Assembly: GCA_965276955.1 (NCBI GenBank)
Contig: CBDIBP010000020.1
Coordinates: forward strand, 1-64,000
Source: JABDEZ01 sp965276955
Lineage (GTDB): Bacteria > Bacteroidota > Bacteroidia > Chitinophagales > Chitinophagaceae
Length of the DNA: 64,000 bases
Direction: 5' to 3'
The position numbers were made by a program, and so were the translations under genes. How positions within the stretch are numbered: position 1 is the first letter of the stretch; each line of letters starts with the position of its first letter. This document shows, one piece after another, positions 51,195-60,166 of this stretch. The notes under the pieces are model-generated. The model made no database searches and was not told the origin of the DNA. It was given only the letters and a program-made list of their open reading frames with translations.

Positions 51195-52205
51195 ATGCCA
51201 AAATTTCTGATCATACAAACGGCTTTTATTGGCGATGTGGTTTTAGCGACCGCCCTTGCTGAAAAACTGCACAATTATTATCCTACTGCTACTATCGACT
51301 TCCTGTTGAGAAAAGGTAATGACAGCTTGCTGCATGACCATCCCTATATAGGCAAGGTGTGGGTATGGGATAAAAAAAAGGATAAGACCAAAAATCTGCT
51401 GCAACTGGCAGTAGACATTCGCAAACAAAGATACACCCATGTTATCAACCCCCATCGGTTTGGGTCATCCGGCTTCATCACCTGGCTGTCTGCGGCGAAG
51501 AATAAGATAGGCTTTGATAAGAATCCATTCTCTTTTTGTTATACCAAAAAGATAAAGCACATCATCTCAGCGCCATATGCAGAAAAGCCCATACATGAGG
51601 TAGATCGTAACCAGATGCTTATCAGCGATATTACCGGGCAGCAACCCTCCTTCCCAAGGTTATACCCCACCCCTGCCGACTATAAAAAAGTTAGCCCCTA
51701 CCAAAAGGGACCTTACATATGTATCGCTCCGTCTTCCGTATGGTATACCAAGCAGTTCCCTAAAGAAAAATGGGTATCGTTGATGAACGTATTGCCTGCC
51801 ACGCATAAAATATACCTGCTGGGCGGCCCCGGCGATACCCCCATGGCCAATGAAATAATGAAAGCAACTACACATAGCCATGTGGAAAACCTGTGTGGCC
51901 AGTTTGGTTTTTTACAGTCCTCTGCACTTATGGAAGGCGCTGCTATGAACTATGTGAACGATTCCGGCCCATTACACTTCGCATCGGCGGTGGATGCGCC
52001 GGTCACAGCTGTTTTCTGCTCCACGGTGCAGGGATTTGGGTTTGGGCCGCTGCGCAATAACGGGAAGGTGGTAGAGATAAAAGAAGGCCTATACTGCCGC
52101 CCCTGCGGCCTGCATGGCCATAGGGTATGTCCCGAAGGACATTTCAGGTGTGCACTTGATATTACAAACGAACAATTACTATGGTGGACCTCGAAACCGA
52201 TATAA
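51195..52205 (+). CDS. Glycosyltransferase family 9 (heptosyltransferase-like)
   Basis: 336 residues starting MPKFLIIQTAFIGDVVLATA, the usual start of the family. The N-terminal Rossmann half binds acceptor, with the conserved FIGDVVLATALAEKL. The C-terminal half has CIAPSSVWYTKQFPKEKWVSL and LLGGPGDTPMAN, and the GT9 donor site with MEGAAMNYVNDSGPLHFASAVDAPVTAV. GT9 enzymes add heptose or related sugars to lipid A core or other surface glycans. The gene is followed by an overlapping YrdC-type gene, so the two are probably transcribed together. Confidence 0.88.
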   Translation: MPKFLIIQTAFIGDVVLATALAEKLHNYYPTATIDFLLRKGNDSLLHDHPYIGKVWVWDKKKDKTKNLLQLAVDIRKQRYTHVINPHRFGSSGFITWLSAAKNKIGFDKNPFSFCYTKKIKHIISAPYAEKPIHEVDRNQMLISDITGQQPSFPRLYPTPADYKKVSPYQKGPYICIAPSSVWYTKQFPKEKWVSLMNVLPATHKIYLLGGPGDTPMANEIMKATTHSHVENLCGQFGFLQSSALMEGAAMNYVNDSGPLHFASAVDAPVTAVFCSTVQGFGFGPLRNNGKVVEIKEGLYCRPCGLHGHRVCPEGHFRCALDITNEQLLWWTSKPI

Positions 52206-52753
52206 AGAACTGTATTGCCGTACTGCAAAATGGCGGCACTATCCTCTACCCTACCGATACCATTTGGGGGCTGGGTTGCGATGCCATCAATAGCGAGGCT
52301 GTGGCCCGTATCTTCGATATCAAGCAACGACCTGCAGAAAAAAGCCTGATAGTATTACTGGCTGACGCACGTGACATACTGCAGTATGTGGCTGCGCCAC
52401 CACCCGATATCATAGCCATGGTAGAAAGTTTTGAAGTTCCAACTACTGTAATATATGATGGCGCACTGGACTTTGCCAGCAATGTTATCAATAGCGATGG
52501 TAGCATAGCCATACGCGTCACCACCGATCCTTTTTGCAAGGCGCTGATCAAAAGATATAAAAAGCCTATCGTCTCCACCTCTGCAAATATCAGTGGTGCA
52601 CCCTCCCCTGCTGTGTATGCCAATGTAAGCAACGATATCCGCATCGCTGTTGACTACATTGTTCAGCACAGGCAAGACGACGAAGTGGTGAGAGATCCAT
52701 CGCGCCTGGTACGGATAAATGAAGAAGGCATCCTCCAGATCATAAGAGGTTAA
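52181..52753 (+). CDS. L-threonylcarbamoyladenylate synthase (YrdC/Sua5-type)
   Basis: 190 residues, single YrdC domain without the C-terminal Sua5 extension. LQNGGTILYPTDTIWGLGCD, IFDIKQRPAEKSLIVLLAD and KPIVSTSANISGAPSPA carry the KxR...SxN-type signature that separates it from non-enzymatic relatives. It makes threonylcarbamoyl-AMP for the t6A modification of tRNA. It overlaps the GT9 gene by 25 bp and precedes cca, so the group mixes tRNA maturation with a sugar transferase. Confidence 0.88.
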   Translation: MVDLETDIKNCIAVLQNGGTILYPTDTIWGLGCDAINSEAVARIFDIKQRPAEKSLIVLLADARDILQYVAAPPPDIIAMVESFEVPTTVIYDGALDFASNVINSDGSIAIRVTTDPFCKALIKRYKKPIVSTSANISGAPSPAVYANVSNDIRIAVDYIVQHRQDDEVVRDPSRLVRINEEGILQIIRG

Positions 52754-52772
52754 TTTCTCCATTGCTTTATTT

Positions 52773-52780
52773 TAGCTTTG
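52773..52780 (+). promoter_or_regulatory. -7 element TAGCTTTG before cca
   Basis: TAGCTTTG ends 8 nt before ATG 52789, supporting that start over the upstream in-frame TTG. Confidence 0.45.
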
Positions 52781-52788
52781 TGCCCGAT

Positions 52789-54213
52789 ATGGATATTCAG
52801 TGTACACCGGAAGAATTACATTTATTCCAGCGCATAGGCAAGGCAGCTCAACTGCTTAATGTAAGCTGCTACGTGATAGGTGGCTTTGTGCGAGACAAAA
52901 TAATAGGCCGGCCTACCAAGGATGCAGATATAGTATGCACCGGCGATGGCATAGCACTGGCACATGCAGTGGCACAGACCTACAAGCCGGCCCTGAAAGT
53001 AAATTTTTTCAAGAATTTCGGCACAGCGCAGTTCAAGGTCAACGGCTTTGATGTGGAATTCGTTGGCGCCCGCAAAGAATCCTACCGCAGTGATTCCCGC
53101 AAGCCAGAGGTAAGCGAAGGCACGCTGGAAGACGACCAGCTGCGCAGGGACTTTACCATAAATGCACTTGCCATCAGCCTCAACGAAAAAGACTTCGGCA
53201 GGCTCAGCGACCCTTTTAACGGGCTGGAAGACATAAAGAACAAAATAGTACGCACACCACTTGCGCCTGGCATTACCTTTTCTGACGATCCGCTGCGCAT
53301 GATGCGCTGCGTGCGCTTTGCAGCACAGCTGGGCTATACCATCCCCGACGATATCTTTAAAGCCCTTAGTGAGAACAAAGAGCGGCTGAAGATCATATCG
53401 CAAGAGCGTATCACCGAAGAGCTGAACAAGATAATGCTCACCCCCAAACCATCTATTGGTTTGAACCTGTTGTTCCAAAGCGGCCTGCTGCACGAGTTCT
53501 TCCCGCAGTTCACAGCACTAAGCGGTGTAGAGATCATTGAGGGTATGGGGCATAAAGACAACTTCTACCATACACTGCAGGTGATAGACAATGTGGCTGC
53601 GCAAAGCGATGACCTGTGGTTGCGCTGGGCTGCCCTGCTTCACGACATTGGCAAACCCCCTACGCGCCGTTTTGAGGACGGGCACGGATGGACCTTTCAC
53701 GGCCACGAAGTAGTGGGAGAAAAAATGACGCCCCGCATTTTTAAACAATTGAAGCTGCCGCAGAACGAAAAGATGAAGTATGTGGCCAAGCTGGTACTGC
53801 TGCACCTGCGCCCCATAAGCCTTACTAAGGAAGATATAACAGATTCTGCCATGCGCAGGCTACTTTTCGATGCCGGTGAGGACCTCGAAGACCTGATGGT
53901 GCTTTGCGAAAGCGATATCACATCAAAGAACAAACTGAAAGTAAAGCGCTACCTCGAGAACTTCGAGATGGTAAAGCAACGCCTGAAAGAGGTAGAGGAA
54001 AAAGATAAAATAAGGAACTGGCAGCCGCCTATTGATGGTGCAGAGATCATGCAGATATTCAACCTGCCGCCGTCAAGAGACGTAGGTACAATAAAAACTG
54101 CGGTGCGCGAGGCCATACTGGATGGTGTGATACCTAACGACTACGATGCTGCGTATACCTTCATGCTTACCCTGGCCGCAGGCATGGGCCTGCAACCCGT
54201 AAACAAACATTAA
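52789..54213 (+). CDS. cca: CCA tRNA nucleotidyltransferase with HD domain
   Basis: 474 residues, start MDIQCTPEELHLFQRIGKAA. The N-terminal polymerase-beta fold has SCYVIGGFVRDKIIGRPTKD and the catalytic DADIV. Then come the conserved RRDFTINALAISL, the RNA-binding domain, and an HD domain with LLHDIGKPPTRR. It adds or repairs the CCA end of tRNA; the HD domain is often phosphodiesterase-like. Its stop shares a base with the start of the class III aminotransferase gene (TAATG), suggesting translational coupling. Confidence 0.93.
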   Translation: MDIQCTPEELHLFQRIGKAAQLLNVSCYVIGGFVRDKIIGRPTKDADIVCTGDGIALAHAVAQTYKPALKVNFFKNFGTAQFKVNGFDVEFVGARKESYRSDSRKPEVSEGTLEDDQLRRDFTINALAISLNEKDFGRLSDPFNGLEDIKNKIVRTPLAPGITFSDDPLRMMRCVRFAAQLGYTIPDDIFKALSENKERLKIISQERITEELNKIMLTPKPSIGLNLLFQSGLLHEFFPQFTALSGVEIIEGMGHKDNFYHTLQVIDNVAAQSDDLWLRWAALLHDIGKPPTRRFEDGHGWTFHGHEVVGEKMTPRIFKQLKLPQNEKMKYVAKLVLLHLRPISLTKEDITDSAMRRLLFDAGEDLEDLMVLCESDITSKNKLKVKRYLENFEMVKQRLKEVEEKDKIRNWQPPIDGAEIMQIFNLPPSRDVGTIKTAVREAILDGVIPNDYDAAYTFMLTLAAGMGLQPVNKH

Positions 54214-55385
54214 TGAACAACAGGCAGCTTTTTCAGCAACATGTAGCACAAACATCTGATGCACCGGTGGCGCTCGATATTGTACGTGCAGAAGGGAATT
54301 ACCTGTACGACAGGGCCGGCGTGCAATACCTCGACCTCATTGGCGGCATCAGTGTGTGTAATATAGGCCACAGGCACCCTGCCGTGGTAGCAGCCATAAA
54401 GAAACAGGCCGATGAATACCTGCATATAATGGTATATGGCGAGCTGATACAAAGTCCGCAGGTGCAGTATGCACAGCTGCTTGCAAGTCATCTGCCATCA
54501 TCTCTCAATTCTGTATACTTCACCAATTCAGGTGCCGAGGCTACAGAAGGTGCGCTGAAACTGGCCCGCAGGGCCACAGGCAGGCCGCACATCATCAGCT
54601 GCAACAATGCCTACCACGGCAATACACTTGGCGCACTTAGCGTGATGGGTGATGAATACTGGCGCAATGCTTTTCGCCCGCTGCTGCCAGGTGTGCATCG
54701 TTACGACTTCAACAGCGCCGCCCTCCTCGACGCCATAAATGAGGATGTAGCCTGCGTAATAATGGAAACCATACAGGGCGAAGCAGGTGTAATAGCTCCC
54801 AATGCAAAATGGATAAGATCTGTAAGAGAAAAATGTACTCAAACCGGCACCATGCTCATATTCGATGAGATACAATGTGGCTTTGGCCGTACAGGCAAGC
54901 TGTGGGGGTTCCAGCATTATGATGTAGTACCTGATATCGTGCTACTGGGCAAAGCCATGGGCGGTGGTATGCCACTGGGCGGCTTCGTTGCAGACATTGC
55001 CTTGATGCAGACCTTTACACACAACCCAGTACTTGGGCACATCACCACATTTGGTGGTCATCCGGTATGCTGTGCCGCGGGCATGGCAGGTATGCTGGCA
55101 TTACTTGAGGAACAACTTACAGGAACGGTAGCGGAAAAAGAGCAATTATTCCATGCACACTTAAAGCACCCGGCCATAAAAGCGGTACGTAGTAAAGGTC
55201 TATTGATGGCCATACAACTGGAAAGCCCTGCGCACGTCATGCAAACCTTGCAGCGCTGCCTTACTAAGGGTGTGTTCTCAGATTGGTTCTTGTTTGCGCC
55301 AGATTGCATTCGTATAGCTCCCCCACTCACCATTACACACGATGAGATCATACGTGGTTGTAAGATACTTATGGAGTGTATGTAA
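54213..55385 (+). CDS. Class III PLP aminotransferase (acetylornithine/ornithine type)
   Basis: 390 residues. The fold type I class III signatures are SVYFTNSGAEATEGALKLAR, IIMETIQGEAGVIAPN-like (VIMETIQGEAGVI), IFDEIQCGFGRTGKLWGFQH and the Schiff-base Lys in VLLGKAMGGGMPLGGFVAD. It resembles acetylornithine or 4-aminobutyrate aminotransferases; the exact substrate is open. It overlaps the cca stop by 1 bp, so cca and this gene are probably cotranscribed; a functional link is not obvious. Confidence 0.92.
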   Translation: MNNRQLFQQHVAQTSDAPVALDIVRAEGNYLYDRAGVQYLDLIGGISVCNIGHRHPAVVAAIKKQADEYLHIMVYGELIQSPQVQYAQLLASHLPSSLNSVYFTNSGAEATEGALKLARRATGRPHIISCNNAYHGNTLGALSVMGDEYWRNAFRPLLPGVHRYDFNSAALLDAINEDVACVIMETIQGEAGVIAPNAKWIRSVREKCTQTGTMLIFDEIQCGFGRTGKLWGFQHYDVVPDIVLLGKAMGGGMPLGGFVADIALMQTFTHNPVLGHITTFGGHPVCCAAGMAGMLALLEEQLTGTVAEKEQLFHAHLKHPAIKAVRSKGLLMAIQLESPAHVMQTLQRCLTKGVFSDWFLFAPDCIRIAPPLTITHDEIIRGCKILMECM

Positions 55386-55387
55386 AA

Positions 55388-55413
55388 CGGCTACCTCTTG
55401 TCAGAGATAGCCG
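55388..55413. terminator. Hairpin after class III aminotransferase
   Basis: CGGCTA (55388-55393) pairs with TAGCCG (55408-55413) and an inner CTCT/AGAG stem, with one mismatch. It lies between two converging genes. Confidence 0.6.
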
Positions 55414-55440
55414 CCACTATCATTTTATTTGTTCTCAACA

Positions 55441-56241
55441 TTACCTGCGCAAGGTCACGTTATAAGTACGACCATTGTATGTTACAGTTGCTAAAGCATC
55501 GCAAGTGCCACTGCCATAATCCACGGTTGCTATTTTGCCGTTCGATAAGGTAAAGCTCACAGTCCCTTGCTCTATCCACGCACATCCCGCAGCAACTATA
55601 AGCGGAGAGGTGATAGTATGGCTGATAACTGCGCCATTTGCACGTGTCAACGTGCCACTTCCTGTTATAGAATAGGTAACAGGCTGTAATGAGGTAAGTG
55701 TACGTGTGCGGCTACCTGTCCAGCTAATAGTGCCTGCATTATTTGCCAGTATCAAAGAATCGTTCACTGATACGCTCCATGTATTATTCCCCGTATTGGT
55801 CACTGTTTTGCTGCCCGTCAGCTGATTATCGTTCACATAGTAGCTACTGTACGTTATAGTATGTACTGAGCCTTGCACCAGGTACTTACCTGTATAATGG
55901 ATGATCACCTCTCCACGGCGATAGTTGCCATCGTTACACAAACAATCTGTTGTACCAAAATTCACCGTTATCACGCCATTTACAGTGTCCTTGGTTATTA
56001 TAGCGCACCCGCCCAGCGTAGTAGCGGCTGTGCGGTAATTGGCCAGGGTACCATTGGTAGATGCGTATGCCTCATCACTGATAGTTTGCACATCATTACT
56101 TGTTTTTTCAAGCTGCCCCTGGTCTTGCGAATACCCAACGTCCTCTGACGCTGTAGTGCTTTTCTTACATGCGGCAAACAGCAGCATGCCCCCAGCTATT
56201 ACTGCTGTTCCTGCTTTCAGCATTGATCGTACATTTTTCAT
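55441..56241 (-). CDS. Lipoprotein, beta-rich, unknown function
   Basis: 266 residues. Signal and lipobox are GTAVIAGGMLLFAACKKS (Cys about 25). A Ser/Asp/Gln-rich linker is followed by a beta-rich domain in which internal elements repeat loosely (TTLGGCAIITKDTVNGVITV, CLCNDGNYRRGEVIIHYTGK, SWTGSRTRTLTSLQPVTYSI). Cys pairs could stabilise it. The family occurs in Bacteroidota as uncharacterised lipoproteins. Single-gene unit. Confidence 0.7.
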   Translation of the reverse strand: MKNVRSMLKAGTAVIAGGMLLFAACKKSTTASEDVGYSQDQGQLEKTSNDVQTISDEAYASTNGTLANYRTAATTLGGCAIITKDTVNGVITVNFGTTDCLCNDGNYRRGEVIIHYTGKYLVQGSVHTITYSSYYVNDNQLTGSKTVTNTGNNTWSVSVNDSLILANNAGTISWTGSRTRTLTSLQPVTYSITGSGTLTRANGAVISHTITSPLIVAAGCAWIEQGTVSFTLSNGKIATVDYGSGTCDALATVTYNGRTYNVTLRR

Positions 56242-56358
56242 ATTTGGTCGTTTTATGTTTTGTAACGTTTGGACATCTTTGTATATATAAAGTTTAACTG
56301 AGTGAAAAACAAAATCCCGATTAACAGAACAATAATGCCTTAGAAAAAAAATAATAAT

Positions 56359-56366
56359 TACTTTTG
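56359..56366 (+). promoter_or_regulatory. -7 element TACTTTTG before ugd
   Basis: TACTTTTG ends 23 nt before ATG 56390. Confidence 0.5.
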
Positions 56367-56389
56367 CGATTAAATTTTAAAAATAAACT

Positions 56390-57769
56390 ATGCAAGTAGC
56401 GATCATAGGAACAGGGTATGTTGGACTGGTGTCAGGTACATGTTTTGCGGAGACAGGTAATGATGTAATGTGTATTGACATCAACGAAGAAAAAGTAGAA
56501 CAGCTAAGGCAAGGCAAGTCGCCGATATACGAACCTGGTCTGGATGTATTGCTGGAGCGTAATATAAAAGAAAAAAGAATACATTTCACTACCTCACTTG
56601 TTGAGGGTATCAAGAAAGCACAGATCATTTTTCTTGCACTCCCTACCCCTCCTGGTAAAGATGGCGCTGCCGACCTGCAGTACGTTCTTGATGTAGCTAC
56701 TCAGCTAAGCACTATGATCACTGATTATAAAGTGATAGTAAATAAAAGTACGGTACCTGTTGGCACTGCCGAAAAAGTATCTGAAGTGATAGGCCGCAAA
56801 CTCAGCAAAGACCTGTATGATGTGGTATCTAATCCTGAGTTCCTGCGCGAAGGCGTAGCAGTTGAGGATTTCCTGAAACCCGATCGTGTAGTTATAGGCA
56901 CCTCATCTGACAGGGCTAAGAAAGTAATGGAAGAACTTTACCAGCCTTTTGTAAGGCAGGGCAATCCAATATACTTTATGGACGAGCGCAGCTCTGAAAT
57001 GACCAAGTATGCCGCTAACGCCTACCTGGCCATGCGTATATCTTTCATGAACGAAATGGCCAACCTGTGCGACCGTGCAGGTGCCAACGTGGATTGGGTA
57101 CGCGTAGGTATAGGCAGCGATAGCCGTATTGGTAAGCGCTTCCTGTTCCCTGGTGTGGGTTATGGTGGCAGCTGCTTCCCTAAAGATGTGCAGGCCCTGG
57201 CCCAAACTGCCCGCGAGTTCGATTACGACTATGCACTGGTGAACACTGTAATGAAGGTGAACGACAGGCAGAAACTGATACTGGGCCGTAAAATAAAAGA
57301 ATTCTTTGGCAGCGACCTAAGCGGCCGCAAGTTCGCTATATGGGGCCTGGCCTTCAAGCCAGAAACAGATGATATTCGCGAAGCCCCTGCCTTGTACCTT
57401 ATAGATGAGTTGCTGGAAAGCGGTGCAGAAGTTTGCGCTTTTGACCCTGAAGCAATGCCTAACGTAAAACGCATCTTCGGCGAGAAGATCAACTTCGCTA
57501 CCGAAATGTATGATGCCGTTGACGGTGCTGATGCACTTATCATAGTTACAGAATGGAGTGAGTTCCGCAACCCCGATTTCAAACGCATCAGTGCAGCAAT
57601 GAAGCAGGATGTGGTATTTGATGGCCGTAACGTATATAGCCTCGAAAAAATGAACGAACTGGGCTTCTACTACGAAAGCATGGGCCGCAAGACCATTCAC
57701 CCTGAACTGCACAACAAAATAGAAATACCTACAGGTACCATAGTTCGCGACCGCGGAGTGAATGATTAA
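56390..57769 (+). CDS. ugd: UDP-glucose 6-dehydrogenase
   Basis: 459 residues. Rossmann motif MQVAIIGTGYVGLVSGTCFA, then the conserved VNKSTVPVGTAEKV and NPEFLREGVAVEDF blocks, the catalytic Cys in GVGYGGSCFPKDVQAL (about residue 260) and the C-terminal FKPETDDIREAPALYL. It oxidises UDP-glucose to UDP-glucuronate with two NAD. The next gene, a UDP-glucuronate decarboxylase, uses that product. A terminator hairpin separates them, so they may be linked units rather than one operon. Confidence 0.95.
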   Translation: MQVAIIGTGYVGLVSGTCFAETGNDVMCIDINEEKVEQLRQGKSPIYEPGLDVLLERNIKEKRIHFTTSLVEGIKKAQIIFLALPTPPGKDGAADLQYVLDVATQLSTMITDYKVIVNKSTVPVGTAEKVSEVIGRKLSKDLYDVVSNPEFLREGVAVEDFLKPDRVVIGTSSDRAKKVMEELYQPFVRQGNPIYFMDERSSEMTKYAANAYLAMRISFMNEMANLCDRAGANVDWVRVGIGSDSRIGKRFLFPGVGYGGSCFPKDVQALAQTAREFDYDYALVNTVMKVNDRQKLILGRKIKEFFGSDLSGRKFAIWGLAFKPETDDIREAPALYLIDELLESGAEVCAFDPEAMPNVKRIFGEKINFATEMYDAVDGADALIIVTEWSEFRNPDFKRISAAMKQDVVFDGRNVYSLEKMNELGFYYESMGRKTIHPELHNKIEIPTGTIVRDRGVND

Positions 57770-57786
57770 TTATAATAAAGTAAAAA

Positions 57787-57816
57787 AATAACCCCGGCCT
57801 TTAAGCCGGGGTTATT
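57787..57816. terminator. Terminator after ugd
   Basis: Perfect 12-bp stem AATAACCCCGGC (57787-57798) / GCCGGGGTTATT (57805-57816), loop CTTTAA. Confidence 0.9.
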
Positions 57817-57888
57817 CTAAAATAAGGATTGGCTCCAGCCAACGTACAGCGCATCTGCATTCACTAACACACCGAATTAAATAGAACA

Positions 57889-58827
57889 ATGGCTAACAAA
57901 CGCATCCTCATTACCGGCGCAGCGGGCTTTCTTGGCTCACACCTTTGCGACCGTTTCCTGGCCGAAGGCTACACTGTGGTTGGTATGGATAATCTCATTA
58001 CCGGCAATATCAAGAACATCGAGCATCTGTTCCCCGTAAAGGAATTTGAATTTTACCATCACGATATCAGTAAGTTCGTACACGTCCCTGGTCCTATCGA
58101 TTACATACTGCACTTCGCATCTCCGGCAAGTCCTATCGACTACCTGAAGATGCCGATACAAACACTTAAGGTAAGTTCACTGGGTAGCCACAATCTGCTG
58201 GGCCTTGCCAAGAGCAAGGGCGCACGCATCCTCGTGGCTTCTACTTCAGAGGTATATGGCGATCCGCTGGTACACCCGCAAACAGAAGAATACTGGGGTA
58301 ATGTGAACCCGATAGGTCCGCGTGGTGTGTACGATGAAGCTAAACGCTTCATGGAAGCCATCACTATGGCCTACCACACACATCATAAGCTGGAAACCCG
58401 TATCATACGTATCTTCAACACATATGGTCCGCGTATGCGTCTCGATGATGGCCGTGCACTACCTACATTCATGAGCCAGGCACTGCGTGGCGAAGATGTT
58501 ACTGTATACGGCGATGGTTCACAAACACGTTCTTTCTGCTATTGCGATGACCTGGTAGAAGGTATCTACCGTTTACTATTGTCTGACTACAGCAAACCGG
58601 TCAACATCGGTAACCCATCAGAGATCACCCTGCTGGAATTTGCTGAAGAAGTAGTAAAACTTTGCGGTTCTAAATCAAAGATCGTTTACGAACCACTGCC
58701 ACAAGACGACCCTAAACAGCGCAAACCAGACATCACCAAAGCCAAGGAGATCCTCGGCTGGGAACCAAAGGTAGACCGCCACGAAGGCTTAAAGAAAACA
58801 CTGGAATACTTCAAGCTGCATATTTAA
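57889..58827 (+). CDS. UDP-glucuronate decarboxylase (UDP-xylose synthase), extended SDR
   Basis: 312 residues. Rossmann motif RILITGAAGFLGSHLCDRFL is followed by the ASPASPIDYLKMPIQTLKV element typical of UXS-type proteins. The catalytic Ser/Thr region is VASTSEVYGDP, and the YxxxK pair lies in GPRGVYDEAKRFMEA. The substrate-binding part shows FNTYGPRMRLDDGR and YGDGSQTRSFCYCDDLVEGI. It converts UDP-glucuronate to UDP-xylose. With ugd upstream the pair gives a route from UDP-glucose to UDP-xylose for surface glycans. Confidence 0.93.
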   Translation: MANKRILITGAAGFLGSHLCDRFLAEGYTVVGMDNLITGNIKNIEHLFPVKEFEFYHHDISKFVHVPGPIDYILHFASPASPIDYLKMPIQTLKVSSLGSHNLLGLAKSKGARILVASTSEVYGDPLVHPQTEEYWGNVNPIGPRGVYDEAKRFMEAITMAYHTHHKLETRIIRIFNTYGPRMRLDDGRALPTFMSQALRGEDVTVYGDGSQTRSFCYCDDLVEGIYRLLLSDYSKPVNIGNPSEITLLEFAEEVVKLCGSKSKIVYEPLPQDDPKQRKPDITKAKEILGWEPKVDRHEGLKKTLEYFKLHI

Positions 58828-58846
58828 TAATTACATTTCTATTGAT

Positions 58847-58880
58847 AATGAAAAGGTGGGCGAATGCCCACCTTTTCATT
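58847..58880. terminator. Terminator after UDP-xylose synthase gene
   Basis: Perfect 15-bp stem AATGAAAAGGTGGGC (58847-58861) / GCCCACCTTTTCATT (58866-58880), loop GAAT. Confidence 0.9.
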
Positions 58881-58905
58881 AAATTACTTATTGAATAACA
58901 ACAGT

Positions 58906-59451
58906 ATGAAAAAATTGCTTACCCTAATTGTTGTATCAATACTGGCATTTACTGGTTTTGCACAAACTAATAGCGCGGTAAAAGCTGCTGCTGACGCGGC
59001 CGTTAAGGTATTTACATGGGATACAAAAACGGTAGAGAAAGGCACCATGATGTTTTTGGATGTACCCTACAGACGAGACGGACTGGACACTACCGAATAT
59101 CTTACCTTAACCGTTGCTAAAGATAAAACAAAGGCGCGCCCGGCATTTATTTCCATGATCCTTCCCAGCAACGTAGTTGAAAGCAATGGCGTTTTTATAA
59201 AGTTTGGCAATAAGGAATTGGAAAAAGGAAATCCTAGCCGGGTACATTTTGAAAGTTGCCATAACGAAATTTGTACCGCAAGAATCATCGATGGATATAT
59301 AGTAGATGAGGATACTAAAGAACGTGTAGATATCTTTCAAAAGCTTCTGGATTCTACTCACGTCTACTTTCTTTTTATTTACCCTGATGGCAGCCACAAA
59401 TCGGTCGCTGTACCGCTCGCGTCATTTAAACAACAATACAGATCATTATAG
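58906..59451 (+). CDS. Secreted IalB-like protein
   Basis: 181 residues from ATG 58906 (MKKLLTLIVVSILAFTGFAQ), chosen because the upstream in-frame start lies inside the terminator. The mature part contains MILPSNVVESNGVFIKFGNK, FESCHNEICTARIIDGYIVD (Cys pair) and YPDGSHKSVAVPLASFKQQY. This order of a short strand motif, a C-x4-C pair and a terminal DG.. .SL.GF-type motif resembles the invasion-associated locus B family, which is best known from alphaproteobacteria. The match is by eye. Confidence 0.45.
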   Translation: MKKLLTLIVVSILAFTGFAQTNSAVKAAADAAVKVFTWDTKTVEKGTMMFLDVPYRRDGLDTTEYLTLTVAKDKTKARPAFISMILPSNVVESNGVFIKFGNKELEKGNPSRVHFESCHNEICTARIIDGYIVDEDTKERVDIFQKLLDSTHVYFLFIYPDGSHKSVAVPLASFKQQYRSL

Positions 59452-59480
59452 CTCCCCGCTCGCACAGAGTATAGTATTCC

Positions 59481-59515
59481 CAAGCCCGTTTAATAATTTT
59501 GTCATACCGGGCTTG
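59481..59515. repeat. REP-like hairpin with CGGGCTTG arm
   Basis: CAAGCCCG (59481-59488) and CGGGCTTG (59508-59515) are complementary. The right arm lies in a stretch (ATACCGGGCTTGACCCG) of a kind I recall as a dispersed repeat in unrelated genomes. Confidence 0.45.
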
Positions 59516-59668
59516 ACCCGATATCCCCTGAAGAAAGTTGTGATGCTTCATGATATATTCTGTAGCTGTATCGTGGAGGATACATTACGCACCTGCTTAA
59601 TCTCTGACCAAGTCTCAATTTGACATCGTCAATATCATACACGTTGAGTATCGAACTGCAATAGTGAT

Positions 59669-59911
59669 CTATCTATTTGCAAGTGATAGTCGTAAGGTGA
59701 CTAATAAATTTTCAGCCAACGCTAGTTGTTCTGCGGTTAGCATACTTCTATAACATATAATCACCCGCTCAAATTCATTCTTAAAGTCATGCCAACCATC
59801 TGTTAAACCATTGACATATCTCCGCGCTTCTTTCAACTCTGCTACTATTACTTCCTTCTGATTAGCTAAAAGGAGATTGATCAGGTATATAGTATCCAAT
59901 AATCTTCCCAA
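59669..59911 (-). CDS. Possible helical protein, 80 codons, TTG start
   Basis: The frame begins with TTG at 59911 just after an in-frame stop, and no ATG is available near the N-terminus. The product is predicted all-helical (LLDTIYLINLLLANQKEVIV, FERVIICYRSMLTAEQLALA). It may be the remnant of a longer gene. No family recognised. Confidence 0.3.
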   Translation of the reverse strand: MGRLLDTIYLINLLLANQKEVIVAELKEARRYVNGLTDGWHDFKNEFERVIICYRSMLTAEQLALAENLLVTLRLSLANR

Positions 59912-60075
59912 GATTGAATTTTATATTGCATCTGTAGCATTGAAATATCTAAGATAGCTAAACTGCAAATAAGATTGTTCACTTCCGCTAGTGCGTCTTC
60001 GTTTGCACCCTCCTGATGGTTTCTCGCGGATACTCACGAGCTAAGCATTTGGTTATTCATTCCAACACGGAAGTG

Positions 60076-60107
60076 CCCCACACTGGTTTAAGTCTGCGAC
60101 TTAAATC
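60076..60107. repeat. Repeat unit A (CCACACTGG plus hairpin)
   Basis: CCACACTGGTTTAAGTC runs into a hairpin GGTTTAAGTC-TGC-GACTTAAATC (60085-60107, one G-T pair). A related unit follows at 60167. Confidence 0.55.
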
Positions 60108-60166
60108 AAACCAATACGAAGTACGAGTGCATCCGGCAGCATTTATTCAAAAGCTAAATAGACCTA

